The notes: generated from the sequence alone by a model not told the origin. A stretch of DNA of 64,000 nucleotides from Aliicoccus persicus (GCF_900110815.1 NZ_FOIT01000001.1:169910-233909), one strand, 5' to 3'; shown: positions 17,489 through 28,326, counted from the first letter of the stretch. Numbers and translations are program-made.

Positions 17489-18655
17489 ATGAATATCCAT
17501 GAGTATCAAGGAAAAGAAATTTTTCGCTCAATGGGCGTTGCTGTGCCAAATGGTGGCGTAGCGAGAACACCAGAAGAAGCTGTTGAAGTGGCGAAAGGTT
17601 TGGATACAGATGTGTACGTCGTTAAAGCACAGATCCATGCTGGTGGTCGCGGTAAAGCTGGTGGTGTCAAAATCGTTAAAACAATTGATGAGGTAAGAGA
17701 GGCAGCCAAAGAATTACTTGGTAAAGTACTTGTTACACATCAGACAGGTCCTGAAGGTAAAGAAGTTCAGCGCTTGTTAGTAGAAGAAGGTAGTGATATT
17801 CAATCTGAGTATTACCTAGGTTTCGTTATTGACCGTGCGACGGACAAAGTTGTTTTAATGGGTTCTGAAGAAGGTGGAACTGAAATCGAAGAGGTTGCAG
17901 CTTCTAATCCTGAGAAAATTTTCCGTGAAACAGTTGACCCAGTATTAGGGTTAATGCCATACCAAGCACGTCGCTTAGCATTCAACATCAACATTCCGAA
18001 AGAATCAGTTGGTAAAGCTGTTAAATTAATGCTTGGTTTATACAACGTGTTTATTGAAAAAGATTGTTCTACAATCGAAATCAACCCACTTGTTTCTACT
18101 GGTGACGGTGGAATCATGGCATTAGATGCGAAAATTAACTTCGATTCAAACTCTTTATTTAGACAAAAAGAAGTTGTTGAATTACGTGACTTATCTGAAG
18201 AAGATCCAAAAGAAATTGAAGCGTCTAAATATGACTTAGCTTATGTTGCATTAGAAGGTAACATTGGATGTATGGTTAATGGTGCTGGTCTTGCGATGGC
18301 AACGATGGACACGATCAACCACTTCGGCGGAAAGCCTGCGAACTTCCTTGACGTAGGGGGCGGAGCGACGGCTGAGAAAGTAACTGAAGCATTCAAAATC
18401 ATCTTAGGTGATGAAGGTGTTGAAGGTATTTTCGTAAACATTTTCGGTGGTATTATGAAATGTGATGTTATTGCTGAAGGTGTTGTTGAGGCAGTTAAAA
18501 ACGTTGGCTTAAGAATTCCATTAGTCGTGCGTTTAGAAGGTACAAACGTAGACAAAGGTAAAGAAATCTTAAACAACTCAGAATTCGATATTATTCCTGC
18601 AACAACGATGGCAGAAGGTGCACAAAAAATTATTGATGCGGTGAATCAAAAATAA
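17489..18655 (+). CDS. sucC: Succinate-CoA ligase, beta subunit
   Basis: A 388-residue ATP-grasp subunit of succinyl-CoA synthetase, the substrate-level phosphorylation step of the TCA cycle. The N-terminus [12 protein letters not shown] and the glycine-rich [10 protein letters not shown] loop are typical; the C-terminal part with [15 protein letters not shown] forms the CoA-ligase-like domain that contacts SucD. I start at 17489 because the ATG at 17483 overlaps AGGAGG. It has its own promoter and lies 21 bases before sucD. Confidence 0.97.
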   Translation: MNIHEYQGKEIFRSMGVAVPNGGVARTPEEAVEVAKGLDTDVYVVKAQIHAGGRGKAGGVKIVKTIDEVREAAKELLGKVLVTHQTGPEGKEVQRLLVEEGSDIQSEYYLGFVIDRATDKVVLMGSEEGGTEIEEVAASNPEKIFRETVDPVLGLMPYQARRLAFNINIPKESVGKAVKLMLGLYNVFIEKDCSTIEINPLVSTGDGGIMALDAKINFDSNSLFRQKEVVELRDLSEEDPKEIEASKYDLAYVALEGNIGCMVNGAGLAMATMDTINHFGGKPANFLDVGGGATAEKVTEAFKIILGDEGVEGIFVNIFGGIMKCDVIAEGVVEAVKNVGLRIPLVVRLEGTNVDKGKEILNNSEFDIIPATTMAEGAQKIIDAVNQK

Positions 18656-18676
18656 ATAATAACGGAGGATGCAACT

Positions 18677-19585
18677 GTGAGTGTATTTATTGATAAAAAT
18701 ACGAAAGTTTTAGTTCAAGGTATCACTGGTTCTACAGCGTTGTTCCACACGAAACAAATGCTTGAGTACGGTACTCAAATCGTCGCTGGTGTAACACCAG
18801 GTAAAGGTGGACAAGAAGTAGAAGGCGTTCCAGTATTTAATACAGTTCAAGAAGCGAAAGAAGCAACAGGTGCAACAGTATCTGTTATATACGTGCCAGC
18901 TCCATTTGCAGCAGACGCAATTGTAGAATGTGCGGATGCTGACTTGGATATGGCAATCTGTATCACTGAGCATATCCCAGTATTAGATATGGTTAAAGTT
19001 AAGCGTTACTTAGAAGATAAAAAGACACGTCTTGTTGGACCAAACTGTCCAGGTGTTATTACAGCAGATGAGTGTAAAATTGGTATCATGCCAGGTTACA
19101 TCCACAAAAAAGGTCACGTTGGTGTAGTTAGCCGTTCTGGTACATTAACGTATGAAGCGGTTCACCAATTAACACAAGAAGGTATCGGTCAAACGACTGC
19201 TGTTGGTATCGGTGGAGACCCAGTTAACGGGACAAACTTCATTGATGTATTAAAAGCATTCAATGAAGACCCTGAAACTTATGCGGTTGTAATGATCGGT
19301 GAAATCGGTGGTACTGCTGAAGAAGAAGCAGCGGCATGGGTGAAAGAAAATATGACGAAACCAGTTGTTGGATTCATCGGTGGTGTGACTGCACCTCCAG
19401 GTAAGCGTATGGGTCACGCTGGTGCGATCGTTTCAGGTGGAGAAGGTACTGCAGAATCTAAGATCGAAGCATTAAATGATGCGGGTATCGAAACTGCACC
19501 AACACCATCTGAAATTGGTGAAACTTTAATTAAACGTATTAAGCAAGAAGACGGATTATACGAAAAATGCTTAACTGTAAAATAA
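18677..19585 (+). CDS. sucD: Succinate-CoA ligase, alpha subunit
   Basis: A 302-residue subunit that binds CoA and carries the phosphohistidine. The N-terminal Rossmann part has [13 protein letters not shown], and the phosphorylated histidine is expected in [14 protein letters not shown] near residue 245. Translation starts at GTG, with GGAGG at a normal distance. It forms an operon with sucC and is followed by a strong terminator. Confidence 0.97.
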   Translation: MSVFIDKNTKVLVQGITGSTALFHTKQMLEYGTQIVAGVTPGKGGQEVEGVPVFNTVQEAKEATGATVSVIYVPAPFAADAIVECADADLDMAICITEHIPVLDMVKVKRYLEDKKTRLVGPNCPGVITADECKIGIMPGYIHKKGHVGVVSRSGTLTYEAVHQLTQEGIGQTTAVGIGGDPVNGTNFIDVLKAFNEDPETYAVVMIGEIGGTAEEEAAAWVKENMTKPVVGFIGGVTAPPGKRMGHAGAIVSGGEGTAESKIEALNDAGIETAPTPSEIGETLIKRIKQEDGLYEKCLTVK

Positions 19586-19613
19586 TTGTAATCTAATTCA
19601 ACAAGTGATAACG

Positions 19614-19651
19614 AAAAGACAAGAAATCGTGAGATTTCTTGTCTTTTTTTC
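19614..19651 (+). terminator. Intrinsic terminator after sucD
   Basis: AAAAGACAAGAAATC pairs perfectly with GATTTCTTGTCTTTT around GTGA and runs into a T-tract. It is one of the strongest terminators in the window. Confidence 0.92.
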
Positions 19652-19708
19652 TGTTTTTATAAGAAATTTTGACATGTATTTTTAATTTTTTACGATTACT
19701 TTCTACTA

Positions 19709-19714
19709 TATAAT
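19709..19714 (+). promoter_or_regulatory. Candidate -10 of dprA
   Basis: A consensus TATAAT lies about 20 bases before AGAGGG (19735-19740). The matching -35 is poor (a run of T), so the promoter call is tentative. It points to a transcript whose ribosome binding site is AGAGGG. Confidence 0.4.
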
Positions 19715-19881
19715 AGACCTATCAAACGATAAAAAGAGGGATCAACATCAACCTGCTCAAGCTATCCTTTTTAAAAATTACTGCGAAAGAATACATCACT
19801 TTAAAACATGCGAAAACTTCGAAATCTATTCAGAAAAAACTTCAAACATATGATGCGTTAGATACATCACAGTTAGAATAT

Positions 19882-20529
19882 TTGTTGAGACGTCATGACG
19901 TGAAATATATAACAATCAATGACCTGAATTATCCACCGCTGTTAAAAGAAATTTATGATCCCCCTTATATTTTATATTACAGGGGCAACATCGATTTGTT
20001 AAAAATCCACGCGCTCAGCATCGTTGGTAGTAGAAATTGTACACAGTACACGCGCGCATCATTATCTTCACTTCTCAGTGAACTGAGTAATGTCGTCATC
20101 GTCTCTGGACTCGCTTTTGGTGCGGATGAATATGCACATAAAATTGCCATCGACAATCAGTTGCCAACAATCGGTATCCTCGCTTTTGGTCATTCCATCC
20201 ATTATCCAAAAACAACACAGCATATGAGAGATGTGTTAGACTGTCATTATTTGACGCTGAGTGAGTATCCACCTGAAACTGGTATAGAGAAATGGCGCTT
20301 TGTTGCACGAAACCGAATTATTGCGGGTTTATCTAAAGGGGTGTTGGTGACAGAGGCTGAAGAAAAAAGTGGCAGCTTGGTCACGTTAGAGATGGCGATG
20401 GATGAAAATAGGAGTGCGATGTGCTTGCCTGGTAACATGACTTCAAAGTATTCAAAAGGGACAAATTTACGTATACAAGAGGGTGCAAAAATGGTCCTTT
20501 CGGCTCAAGATATTTTAGAAGAGTTGTAG
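19882..20529 (+). CDS. dprA: DprA/Smf, DNA-processing protein (start uncertain)
   Basis: DprA loads RecA on incoming single-stranded DNA during transformation. The Rossmann-like core is intact: VGSRNCTQYT, VSGLAFGADEYAH, RNRIIAGLS, and EKSGSLVT. Coordinates begin at the first canonical start codon, a TTG with no ribosome binding site. The reading frame continues open upstream to a TAG near 19712, and residues encoded from about 19741 (KITAKEY through LEYLLRRHD) resemble the N-terminal region of S. aureus DprA. AGAGGG at 19735-19740 precedes only ATC, ATC and CTG codons in this frame. The real product is therefore probably about 260 residues with an unusual start, or the start codon has been lost. 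Confidence 0.85.
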   Translation: MLRRHDVKYITINDLNYPPLLKEIYDPPYILYYRGNIDLLKIHALSIVGSRNCTQYTRASLSSLLSELSNVVIVSGLAFGADEYAHKIAIDNQLPTIGILAFGHSIHYPKTTQHMRDVLDCHYLTLSEYPPETGIEKWRFVARNRIIAGLSKGVLVTEAEEKSGSLVTLEMAMDENRSAMCLPGNMTSKYSKGTNLRIQEGAKMVLSAQDILEEL

Positions 20530-20548
20530 TCACTCCAGAATTTAATGA

Positions 20549-20578
20549 TTGACAATGTTTAACCTTTGTATGTATTAT
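20549..20578 (+). promoter_or_regulatory. topA promoter
   Basis: TTGACA (20549-20554) and TATTAT (20573-20578) are separated by 18 bp and lie about 37 bp before the GTG start of topA. Confidence 0.6.
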
Positions 20579-20614
20579 TTGGTACTGAATAGAAAGATGA
20601 AGGAGGTAAGGCTC

Positions 20615-22678
20615 GTGGCTAACAATTTAGTGATTGTTGAATCACCTGCAAAAGCAAAGACGATTGAGAAGTATTTAGGTAAGCGATATAAAGTACTTGC
20701 ATCAAACGGTCACGTTCGTGACTTACCAAGAAGTCAGACGGGAATTGACGTTGAGAACAACTATGAACCGAAGTACATCACGATACGTGGAAAAGGTCCA
20801 TTATTAAAAGAATTAAAGAAAGAAGCAAAGAAAGCAGATAAAATTTTTCTAGCAAGTGACCCGGACCGTGAGGGTGAAGCAATTGCCTGGCATTTGTCTC
20901 ACGCGCTTGGAGAAGATAATGATTATTATCGCGTCGTATTTAATGAGATTACGAAAGATGCAGTAAAAGACAGCTTTAAAGCACCAAGTGAGATTAATCA
21001 GCAACTCGTCGATGCACAACAAGCACGACGCATATTAGACCGTCTCGTCGGTTACAACATTTCTCCAATATTATGGAAGAAAGTGAAAAAGGGATTGTCT
21101 GCAGGTCGCGTTCAATCTGTTGCATTAAAATTGATTATTGATCGCGAAGAAGAAATTAAAAAGTTTAAACCAGAAGAGTATTGGACAATTACCAATACAT
21201 TTAAAAAAGGTCGTCAATCTTTCACCGGAAAATTCAATTCGGTGAAAGGTAAGAAAGTTGACTTAAAACAAGAATCAGATGTGAAAGAAGTACTTGCTCA
21301 AATTAAAGGCGATGACTTTGAAGTTGGTAAAGTTGTTAAACAAGAGAAAAGAAGATTCCCTGCAAATCCATTTACGACTTCATCACTGCAACAAGAAGCC
21401 GCACGTAAATTAAACTTCAAAGCACGTAAAACGATGATGATTGCGCAGCAGTTATACGAAGGTATTGCACTAGGACGCAGTGGAACGGTCGGTTTGATCA
21501 CGTACATGAGAACTGACTCAACGCGGATATCTCCTGTTGCACAAGCTGAAGCAGCAACGTTTATTGAAGGTAAATACGGTAAAGAATATTTGAAAGCTGA
21601 CAGCAATAAAAAAGCAACAGCAGGTCAAGATGCTCACGAAGCGGTGCGACCGACTTCAAGTGATCGTTCACCTGACAATGTGAAACAATATTTAAGTCGC
21701 GATCAATATCGTCTATATAAACTCATTTGGGATCGTTTCATTGCATCTCAAATGGCGCCGGCAGTACTTGATACTGTGCGTGTTGATCTTTGGAACAATG
21801 ATGTCATGTTCAGAAGTAATGGACAGACGATCAAGTTTAAAGGGTTTATGACGATTTATATTGAAGGTAAAGACGATGAGGAAGAAGAGCTAGAAAACGC
21901 GCTGCCTGAATTAAATGAAGGTGAAGTTGTGAAAGCGGAGAAAATTGATCCGAAGCAACACTTCACACAACCGCCACCGCGCTATACAGAAGCACGTCTC
22001 GTTAAGACACTTGAAGAGCTTGGTATTGGACGTCCTTCAACTTATGCACCGACACTCGATACGATTCAAAAGCGTAACTACGTGAGAATGGACCAAAAAC
22101 GATTTATGCCGACAGAACTCGGTGAAGTCGTCAATGATTCTGTGACAGAGTACTTCCCAGATATTATCGACGTTCAGTTCACGAATGAGATGGAACGTTC
22201 ACTGGATGATATTGCGGACGGAGAAGCTAACTGGGTCAGTGTCATCGATAAGTTTTACAAAGGATTCTCACCGCAAGTTGAGCGTGCGGAAGAAGAGATG
22301 GAAAAGATTGAAATCAAAGATGAACCTGCAGGGGAAGACTGTGAGAAATGTGGTTCGCCGATGGTATATAAAATGGGTCGGTACGGTAAATTTATGGCGT
22401 GTTCTAATTTCCCAGATTGCCGCAACACGAAAGCCATCGTCAAATCGATTGGTGTGAAGTGCCCGAAGTGTAATGAGGGCGACGTTGTCGAGCGCAAATC
22501 AAAACGCAATAGAATTTTCTATGGCTGTGATCGTTTCCCAGAATGTGATTTCGTATCTTGGGATAAGCCAATCGGCAGAGATTGTCCGAAATGTGAAAAT
22601 TATCTTGTAGAATCGAAAAAAGGTAAAAATGTCACAGTGAAATGTACAGAATGTGATTACAGTGAAAAAGCAAGTTAG
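20615..22678 (+). CDS. topA: DNA topoisomerase I
   Basis: A 687-residue type IA topoisomerase that relaxes negative supercoils. The TOPRIM domain starts at [15 protein letters not shown] and includes [14 protein letters not shown]. The catalytic tyrosine is about residue 297 in [10 protein letters not shown]. The C-terminus has three zinc-ribbon repeats with paired CxxC motifs. I use the GTG at 20615, eight bases after AAGGAGG; an open upstream extension lacks a binding site and homology. In Bacillus and Staphylococcus trmFO lies between topA and xerC, but here the next gene is xerC. Confidence 0.97.
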   Translation: MANNLVIVESPAKAKTIEKYLGKRYKVLASNGHVRDLPRSQTGIDVENNYEPKYITIRGKGPLLKELKKEAKKADKIFLASDPDREGEAIAWHLSHALGEDNDYYRVVFNEITKDAVKDSFKAPSEINQQLVDAQQARRILDRLVGYNISPILWKKVKKGLSAGRVQSVALKLIIDREEEIKKFKPEEYWTITNTFKKGRQSFTGKFNSVKGKKVDLKQESDVKEVLAQIKGDDFEVGKVVKQEKRRFPANPFTTSSLQQEAARKLNFKARKTMMIAQQLYEGIALGRSGTVGLITYMRTDSTRISPVAQAEAATFIEGKYGKEYLKADSNKKATAGQDAHEAVRPTSSDRSPDNVKQYLSRDQYRLYKLIWDRFIASQMAPAVLDTVRVDLWNNDVMFRSNGQTIKFKGFMTIYIEGKDDEEEELENALPELNEGEVVKAEKIDPKQHFTQPPPRYTEARLVKTLEELGIGRPSTYAPTLDTIQKRNYVRMDQKRFMPTELGEVVNDSVTEYFPDIIDVQFTNEMERSLDDIADGEANWVSVIDKFYKGFSPQVERAEEEMEKIEIKDEPAGEDCEKCGSPMVYKMGRYGKFMACSNFPDCRNTKAIVKSIGVKCPKCNEGDVVERKSKRNRIFYGCDRFPECDFVSWDKPIGRDCPKCENYLVESKKGKNVTVKCTECDYSEKAS

Positions 22679-22696
22679 TCAATAAATAGAGATTGT

Positions 22697-22730
22697 AAAG
22701 ACAAGTGGTAAATTGCTGCTTGTCTTTATC
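22697..22730 (+). terminator. Hairpin after topA, weak terminator
   Basis: AAAGACAAG pairs with CTTGTCTTT across a 13-base loop. The downstream T-run is short (TTTATC), so it may be only partly effective. The roughly 105-base gap between topA and xerC holds no gene remnant that I can see. Confidence 0.5.
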
Positions 22731-22783
22731 TATGCATAAATAGTTGGAATTGTGGTAAAATTCAGAATTAGGAGGTCGGTTTG

Positions 22784-23659
22784 ATGCATATGGAACAATT
22801 TAAAGATCAACTCCTATATCAACGCAATTTATCACAAAATACGGTGAATAGTTATATGAGAGACTTGGAAAGCTTCCAGTCTTTTTTAGAGCGTGAAACT
22901 TTAACTTTCGAAACATTTCAATACCGGGATGCACGAAATTTTTTACATACGCTGTACAAAGATGGATTGAAAAAGTCGACGATCGCACGAAAGATCTCGG
23001 CGATACGTGCGTTTTACGTCTTTTTAATTCAGCGCGATTATGTGACACATAATCCGTTTGATCATTTGCCATTACCGAAACAAGATAAATATTTACCAAC
23101 ATTTTTTTATGAGAATGAAATCGAACAACTGTTTAGTTCGATTGACCAAAACAGTAAGATGTACACGCGAGATATAGCAATATTAGAATTGTTATATGGG
23201 ACGGGGATGCGTGCCTCAGAGTTACTTGGTATATCAAAGCGTAGCATTGATTTTACGGGTCAAGTCATTCGCGTACTTGGTAAAGGTAATAAGGAGCGCA
23301 TCATTCCGTTTAATGATCGTGCGCACTTTGCACTCGAAGAATATTTAGAAACATTTCACAATAAAATACCAAATCAAGGCAGCATTTGGTTAAACTTTAA
23401 AGGTGACGTGCTGACTGATCGTGGACTGCGCTATATTTTAAATCAGTTGGTAAAGAAAAGTGCACTTAACTTTCACTTACATCCACACAAATTGAGACAT
23501 ACATTCGCAACACATTTATTAAATAATGGTGCAGATTTAAGGGCTGTGCAGGAACTACTTGGGCACGAATCTTTATCGACGACACAAAAGTATACGCATG
23601 TGTCGCGTGAAAATTTAAGGAAAACATATTTGGAGTTTCATCCAGGAAATAAGAGGTGA
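22784..23659 (+). CDS. xerC: XerC tyrosine recombinase
   Basis: A 291-residue tyrosine recombinase that resolves chromosome dimers at dif with XerD. The N-terminal SAM-like DNA-binding domain spans about residues 1-90. The catalytic residues are visible in [10 protein letters not shown] (Arg near 143), the [12 protein letters not shown] box, the [13 protein letters not shown] segment and the final tyrosine before THVS. ATG at 22784 lies 8 bases after AGGAGG; a TTG just upstream is also possible. It starts the codV-clpQ-clpY-codY-type operon. Confidence 0.95.
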   Translation: MHMEQFKDQLLYQRNLSQNTVNSYMRDLESFQSFLERETLTFETFQYRDARNFLHTLYKDGLKKSTIARKISAIRAFYVFLIQRDYVTHNPFDHLPLPKQDKYLPTFFYENEIEQLFSSIDQNSKMYTRDIAILELLYGTGMRASELLGISKRSIDFTGQVIRVLGKGNKERIIPFNDRAHFALEEYLETFHNKIPNQGSIWLNFKGDVLTDRGLRYILNQLVKKSALNFHLHPHKLRHTFATHLLNNGADLRAVQELLGHESLSTTQKYTHVSRENLRKTYLEFHPGNKR

Positions 23660-23663
23660 CATG

Positions 23664-24203
23664 ATGGTAATCAAAGGTACAACGATATTTGCGATTCATC
23701 ATAACGGAGTCGCTGCGATGAGTGGTGACGGACAGATGACGATGGGGAACCAAATCGTAATGAAACATAAAGCAAGAAAGGTAAGGCGTCTGTATCAAGA
23801 TAAAGTACTCGCAGGATTTGCGGGTTCGGTGGCAGATGCATTTACATTGTTCGAGAAATTCGAGGAAAAGTTGAACACATATAACGGTCAGCTGGACCGT
23901 GCAGCAGTCGAATTAGCAAAGGAATGGCGCGGCGATAAGATGCTCCGTCAATTAGAAGCGATGCTCATCGTCATGAACAAGGAGACGTTGCTCGTCGTAT
24001 CGGGTTCAGGTGAAGTGATTGAGCCAGATGATGGCATGATTGCAATCGGCAGCGGTGGAAGCTATGCACTGAGTGCTGGTCGTGCGATGAAAAAGCACGG
24101 TGATAATCTCGATGCGAAAACAATCGCAAAAGATGCATTAGAGATTGCAGCAGACATCTGTGTATTTACGAATGATCAAATTATCGTAGAAACGATCGAA
24201 TAA
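23664..24203 (+). CDS. hslV: HslV (ClpQ), ATP-dependent protease subunit
   Basis: A 179-residue proteasome-like peptidase that partners HslU. The sequence [20 protein letters not shown] contains the threonine expected at the mature N-terminus after removal of a short MVIK-G propeptide. Two ATG codons are adjacent in frame (23661 and 23664); the second has better spacing to GAGG. It begins four bases after xerC and is followed by hslU. Confidence 0.95.
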   Translation: MVIKGTTIFAIHHNGVAAMSGDGQMTMGNQIVMKHKARKVRRLYQDKVLAGFAGSVADAFTLFEKFEEKLNTYNGQLDRAAVELAKEWRGDKMLRQLEAMLIVMNKETLLVVSGSGEVIEPDDGMIAIGSGGSYALSAGRAMKKHGDNLDAKTIAKDALEIAADICVFTNDQIIVETIE

Positions 24204-24217
24204 GGAGAGTTACAGTA

Positions 24218-25594
24218 TTGAGTATTCAATTAACGCCAAGAGAAATTACAGCTAGTCTTGATGAGAATATCATCGGTCAATCAGAGGCGAAAAAGAAAGT
24301 CGCGATTGCAATGCGCAACAGATATCGCCGCATGAGACTGGAGGATGACATCAAAGACGAAGTCATTCCAAAAAATATTTTGATGATTGGGCCGACTGGT
24401 GTCGGTAAGACTGAGATTGCACGCCGCATGGCGAAACTAACGGGTGCACCATTTACGAAAGTAGAAGCGACGAAGTTTACCGAGGTCGGTTATGTGGGCC
24501 GTGACGTAGAGAGCATGGTTCGTGATCTCGTCGAAGCGAGCATTCGCATTGTCAAGGATGAACAATTTAAACTGGTAGAAGAGGACGCCGTCGCACTGGC
24601 GAATGAGCGATTGGTTGGCTTGCTTGCACCGGGTGTGAAACGTCAATCGAATGATCAACAAAATCCATTTCAAATGTTTATGAACATGAATCAAAACGCT
24701 GAACCAAGTGAAGAAGTAACAGAAGAAGTAAAGGTGAAGCGTTCGAATTTAAGGGAACGTTTACGCGATGGTTATCTCGAAGATTATGAAGTGAAGATTG
24801 AAGTCGAACAAGAGCCTGAGATGCCTGGTGGATTTGGTCCTGGCGTTGATATGTCAGGCATGCAAGACATGTTTAAAAACTTAATGCCAAAGAAAAAACA
24901 GAAGCGCACGCTAAAGGTAAAAGATGCGCGTGAAATCTTAAAGCGCGAAGAAGCAGAGAAACTCATGGATATAAGCGAAGTTAATGATGCTGCGATTCGA
25001 CTTGCTGAGACGATGGGGATAATCTTTATCGATGAGATGGATAAGATCGCGAAAGGCTCAACCAATTCTGGAGATGTCTCACGTGAAGGTGTGCAACGCG
25101 ATATTTTACCAATTGTTGAAGGCAGTGCTGTCAATACGAAATATGGAACAATTCATACAGACCACATTCTATTCATCGGCGCTGGTGCATTTCACATGGC
25201 GAAACCTAGCGATTTAATTCCAGAGTTACAAGGACGTTTCCCAATCCGTGTAGAATTATCAAAGTTGACGGCAGATGATTTTGAGCGCATATTAAAAGAA
25301 CCTAAAAATTCATTACTTGCACAATATCAAGCACTGCTCGGCACGGAGGATGTGACAATATCATTTACTGACGAGGCGATAAGAAAACTTGCAGAAATCG
25401 CATATGAAGTGAATAATGAAACGGATGATATCGGTGCGAGACGCTTGCATACAATATTAGAGACATTGCTTGAAGAGCTGCTCTATGAAGCGAGCAACAT
25501 GATGGGGGCACACGTGGAGATTACGACACAATATGTCGATTCAAAACTGTCGCACATTAAGTCAGACAAAAATTTAAGTAAATATATTCTATAG
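24218..25594 (+). CDS. hslU: HslU (ClpY), ATPase subunit of the HslVU protease
   Basis: A 458-residue AAA+ unfoldase that feeds HslV. The N-terminus [16 protein letters not shown] is characteristic. Walker A is GPTGVGKTE (about 57-65) and Walker B is IIFIDEMDK (about 267-275), with an inserted I-domain between them that includes a methionine/glycine-rich stretch. The C-terminal hexapeptide region ends NLSKYIL, as needed for docking to HslV. Translation starts at TTG, eight bases after AAGGAGAG. Confidence 0.96.
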   Translation: MSIQLTPREITASLDENIIGQSEAKKKVAIAMRNRYRRMRLEDDIKDEVIPKNILMIGPTGVGKTEIARRMAKLTGAPFTKVEATKFTEVGYVGRDVESMVRDLVEASIRIVKDEQFKLVEEDAVALANERLVGLLAPGVKRQSNDQQNPFQMFMNMNQNAEPSEEVTEEVKVKRSNLRERLRDGYLEDYEVKIEVEQEPEMPGGFGPGVDMSGMQDMFKNLMPKKKQKRTLKVKDAREILKREEAEKLMDISEVNDAAIRLAETMGIIFIDEMDKIAKGSTNSGDVSREGVQRDILPIVEGSAVNTKYGTIHTDHILFIGAGAFHMAKPSDLIPELQGRFPIRVELSKLTADDFERILKEPKNSLLAQYQALLGTEDVTISFTDEAIRKLAEIAYEVNNETDDIGARRLHTILETLLEELLYEASNMMGAHVEITTQYVDSKLSHIKSDKNLSKYIL

Positions 25595-25615
25595 GACAAA
25601 AGAGGGGAAGCAACT

Positions 25616-26383
25616 ATGTCATTATTAGATAAGACAAGAGAAATCAGCCGCTTGATCCAGTCGCATGACAGTGTGAATGTGGATTATAAGAAGCTTGCAA
25701 AAAAACTGGGGGATGTAATATCGAGCAATGTATTCATTCTTTCAGATAAAGGTCGACTCGTCGGCTATAGTTTGAATCAAGATGGTGTCAATGAACGTGT
25801 ACATGATATGTTAAACGATGAGCAATTCCCAGATGAATATGTAGAGCGCTTATTTGTTGTCACAGAGACAGAATCGAACATTCCGTTTGAGAATGACTTA
25901 ACTGTATTCCCAAAAGAAGACTCGTTTCAAGATTCAAGCACGTGTATCGTTCCGATTTCGGGCGCTGCACAACGACTTGGTACACTTGTACTCGGTCGTG
26001 TAACTGATTCATTTACTGAGCACGATCTCGTGCTTGCAGAATATGCGGCGACGGTTGTTGCGATGGAAATGCTCAGAGAACAACATGATGAGATCGAGCA
26101 AAAAGCACGTGATAAGGCGAGCATTACAATGGCGATCAACTCATTATCTTATTCAGAACGTGAAGCAATCACTCATATTTTTGATGAGCTTGACGGACCA
26201 CAAGGTCTGCTCGTTGCATCGAAAATTGCAGATAGAGTTGGCATCACGCGTTCGGTTATCGTCAATGCGCTAAGAAAGTTAGAAAGTGCGGGTGTAATCG
26301 ATTCAAGATCACTCGGGATGAAGGGAACATTTATTAAGGTTAAGAAAGAATCATTCCCTGAAGAATTGCGAAATTTAATTTAA
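25616..26383 (+). CDS. codY: CodY, GTP- and branched-chain amino acid-sensing repressor
   Basis: A 255-residue global regulator of nitrogen and amino-acid metabolism, and of virulence in pathogens. The first 155 residues form the GAF-type domain that binds isoleucine/valine; the C-terminal winged helix-turn-helix includes [21 protein letters not shown] (about 203-223). Its position after xerC-hslV-hslU matches Bacillus and Staphylococcus. A strong terminator follows. No obvious CodY box was recognised in this window by eye. Confidence 0.97.
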   Translation: MSLLDKTREISRLIQSHDSVNVDYKKLAKKLGDVISSNVFILSDKGRLVGYSLNQDGVNERVHDMLNDEQFPDEYVERLFVVTETESNIPFENDLTVFPKEDSFQDSSTCIVPISGAAQRLGTLVLGRVTDSFTEHDLVLAEYAATVVAMEMLREQHDEIEQKARDKASITMAINSLSYSEREAITHIFDELDGPQGLLVASKIADRVGITRSVIVNALRKLESAGVIDSRSLGMKGTFIKVKKESFPEELRNLI

Positions 26384-26396
26384 TCATTATTTTATG

Positions 26397-26427
26397 GTGA
26401 CTACGACTTGATGCGTAGTCACTTTTG
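26397..26427 (+). terminator. Intrinsic terminator after codY
   Basis: GTGACTACG and CGTAGTCAC form a perfect 9-bp stem with an 8-base loop, followed by TTTTG. The loop contains the -35 sequence of the next promoter. Confidence 0.85.
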
Positions 26428-26436
26428 TGTTAATAT
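26408..26436 (+). promoter_or_regulatory. Candidate rpsB promoter in the codY terminator
   Basis: TTGATG (26408-26413) and TAATAT (26431-26436) are 17 bp apart. Each box matches the consensus at four of six positions. The -35 lies in the loop of the codY terminator hairpin. Confidence 0.45.
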
Positions 26437-26480
26437 GTTTGATGGCGCTAAAAAGTGCTAATACACACAGTTTGTCCGAA

Positions 26481-26535
26481 GTTTCAGTCGGTGCCGCATG
26501 CGGTAGCTGAAATAAGATGAGCTGGAGGTAAAACC
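26481..26535 (+). ncRNA. Structured rpsB leader
   Basis: The 5' leader of rpsB contains GTTTCAG pairing with CTGAAAT (26481-26487/26507-26513, one G-T pair) and an inner palindrome CCGCATGCGG (26494-26503), followed by a second GAGCTGGAGG stretch before the true ribosome binding site. This nested hairpin is a likely site for S2-mediated or similar autoregulation. No named RNA family is claimed. Confidence 0.5.
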
Positions 26536-26550
26536 AAGGAGGAAATATTT

Positions 26551-27336
26551 ATGTCAGTAATTAGTATGAAACAATTGCTTGAAGCGGGTGTACATTTCGG
26601 ACACCAAACACGTCGTTGGAACCCTAAGATGAAGCGTTACATTTTCACAGAAAGAAATGGTATCTATATCATTGATTTACAAAAAACTGTGAAGAAAGTA
26701 GCAGAAGCTTATGATTTCATCAAGAGTGTTTCTGAAGACGGTGGTAAGGTTTTATTCGTCGGTACGAAAAAACAAGCACAAGATTCAATTAAAGAAGAAG
26801 CAGAGCGCGCAGGACAGTTATACGTTAACCAAAGATGGTTAGGTGGGATCTTAACGAACTACCAAACAATCAAAGGTCGTATCAACCGTATTTCAGAAAT
26901 CGAGCGCATGGAAGCGGACGGTACTTTCGAAGTACTTCCAAAGAAAGAAGTTGTCGAGCTTCGCAAAGAATATGAGCGTCTTGAGAAATTCTTAGGTGGT
27001 ATTCGTGAGATGAAAGAAATGCCTAAAGCATTATTCATCGTAGATCCACGTAAAGAAAGAAACGCAATTATGGAAGCAAAAAGATTGCGTATTCCTATCG
27101 TTGCAATGGTAGATACGAACTGTGACCCAGATGAAATCGACTACGTAATTCCAGCGAATGACGATGCGATTCGTGCCGTTAAATTGATGACATCTAAAAT
27201 GGCAGATGCGATTTTAGAAGGTCAGCGTGGAATCAGTGACGAAGATGTTGCTGCAGAGCAAAACATTGACATGACTGAAGAAGATTCAGTTGAAGAAACT
27301 GAAGAAAACAACACGGTTGAATCTACTGAAGAATAA
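26551..27336 (+). CDS. rpsB: 30S ribosomal protein S2
   Basis: A 261-residue S2. The [20 protein letters not shown] segment and the [10 protein letters not shown] and VDTNCDPD motifs are typical. AAGGAGG precedes the ATG. The C-terminal 30 residues are very acidic and serine/threonine-rich, as in other Gram-positive S2 proteins. A hairpin separates it from tsf, which probably sets the ratio of the two transcripts. Confidence 0.97.
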   Translation: MSVISMKQLLEAGVHFGHQTRRWNPKMKRYIFTERNGIYIIDLQKTVKKVAEAYDFIKSVSEDGGKVLFVGTKKQAQDSIKEEAERAGQLYVNQRWLGGILTNYQTIKGRINRISEIERMEADGTFEVLPKKEVVELRKEYERLEKFLGGIREMKEMPKALFIVDPRKERNAIMEAKRLRIPIVAMVDTNCDPDEIDYVIPANDDAIRAVKLMTSKMADAILEGQRGISDEDVAAEQNIDMTEEDSVEETEENNTVESTEE

Positions 27337-27355
27337 TTATAAAGTAAACATTAGC

Positions 27356-27392
27356 GGTGATAAGTAGTAATTCTCTTATCACCATTTTTAAA
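27356..27392 (+). terminator. Hairpin between rpsB and tsf
   Basis: GGTGATAAG and CTTATCACC form a perfect 9-bp stem with a 10-base loop, followed by ATTTTTA. It is likely to terminate part of the rpsB transcripts. Confidence 0.75.
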
Positions 27393-27419
27393 AAATAGGT
27401 CCAGGAGGATTATAAACAC

Positions 27420-28298
27420 ATGGCAATTTCAGCTAAATTAGTTAAAGAACTTCGCGAAAAAACTGGCGCAGGAATGATGGATTGTAAAAAAGCACTGACA
27501 GCGACTGATGGCGACTTAGACAAAGCAATCGACTACTTAAGAGAAAAAGGGATTGCGAGTGCTGCTAAAAAAGCAGATCGTATTGCAGCAGAAGGTGCAG
27601 TTCACGTTGCATCTAAAGGAAATACTGGTGTAATCGTTGAAATTAACGCCGAAACAGACTTCGTTGCGCGCAACGAAATGTTCCAAGAATTAGTTTCAAA
27701 CATTGCAAACCATATTTTAGAAGTGAAGCCTGCAGATTTAGATGAATTAAACAATTCAGAATTGGATGGTAAGCCAGTGTCTGACGTTATGACTGAAGCT
27801 GTTTCACGTATTGGTGAAAAGTTAACATTACGTCGCTTTGAGATTGTTGAAAAAACTGATGCAGATGCATTCGGTGAGTACTTACACATGGGTGGACGTA
27901 TCGGTGTGTTAACTCTAGTTGAAGGTGTTACAGATGTAGAAGTTGCAAAAGACGTGGCAATGCATGCAGCTGCTTTAAATCCTAAATTCGTTTCAAAAGA
28001 CCAAGTTTCTCAAGAGGAACTTGATCACGAACGTGAAATTTTAAAACAACAAGCATTGAATGAAGGTAAGCCAGCAAACATCGTTGATAAGATGGTTGAA
28101 GGTAGAATGAGAAAGTATTTAGAGGAAATTTGTATGGTAGATCAGCCGTTTGTTAAAGATTCAGATCAAACTGTTGGTGCTTATCTTAAATCTAAAGGTG
28201 GTACTTTAGCTAACTTCGTACGCTATGAAGTCGGAGAAGGTATCGAAAAAAGAGAAGAAAGCTTTGCTGACGAAGTACTTGGTCAAGTAAAGAAATAA
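27420..28298 (+). CDS. tsf: Elongation factor Ts
   Basis: A 292-residue EF-Ts, the nucleotide-exchange factor of EF-Tu. The N-terminal UBA-like domain ([19 protein letters not shown]) and the exchange core motif [10 protein letters not shown] are intact. It follows rpsB as in nearly all bacteria and has CCAGGAGG upstream. A compact terminator lies just after the stop. Confidence 0.97.
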   Translation: MAISAKLVKELREKTGAGMMDCKKALTATDGDLDKAIDYLREKGIASAAKKADRIAAEGAVHVASKGNTGVIVEINAETDFVARNEMFQELVSNIANHILEVKPADLDELNNSELDGKPVSDVMTEAVSRIGEKLTLRRFEIVEKTDADAFGEYLHMGGRIGVLTLVEGVTDVEVAKDVAMHAAALNPKFVSKDQVSQEELDHEREILKQQALNEGKPANIVDKMVEGRMRKYLEEICMVDQPFVKDSDQTVGAYLKSKGGTLANFVRYEVGEGIEKREESFADEVLGQVKK

Positions 28299-28301
28299 TT
28301 T

Positions 28302-28326
28302 AAAGACACTTCGGTGTCTTTTTTTC
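28302..28326 (+). terminator. UUCG-loop terminator after tsf
   Basis: AAAGACAC and GTGTCTTT form a perfect stem with a TTCG tetraloop, followed by T-run. Confidence 0.9.

Noticed and set aside
22185-22457. 90-residue + strand open frame within topA
   Set aside because: Alternative frame of the topA C-terminal part; no start signal and no homology.
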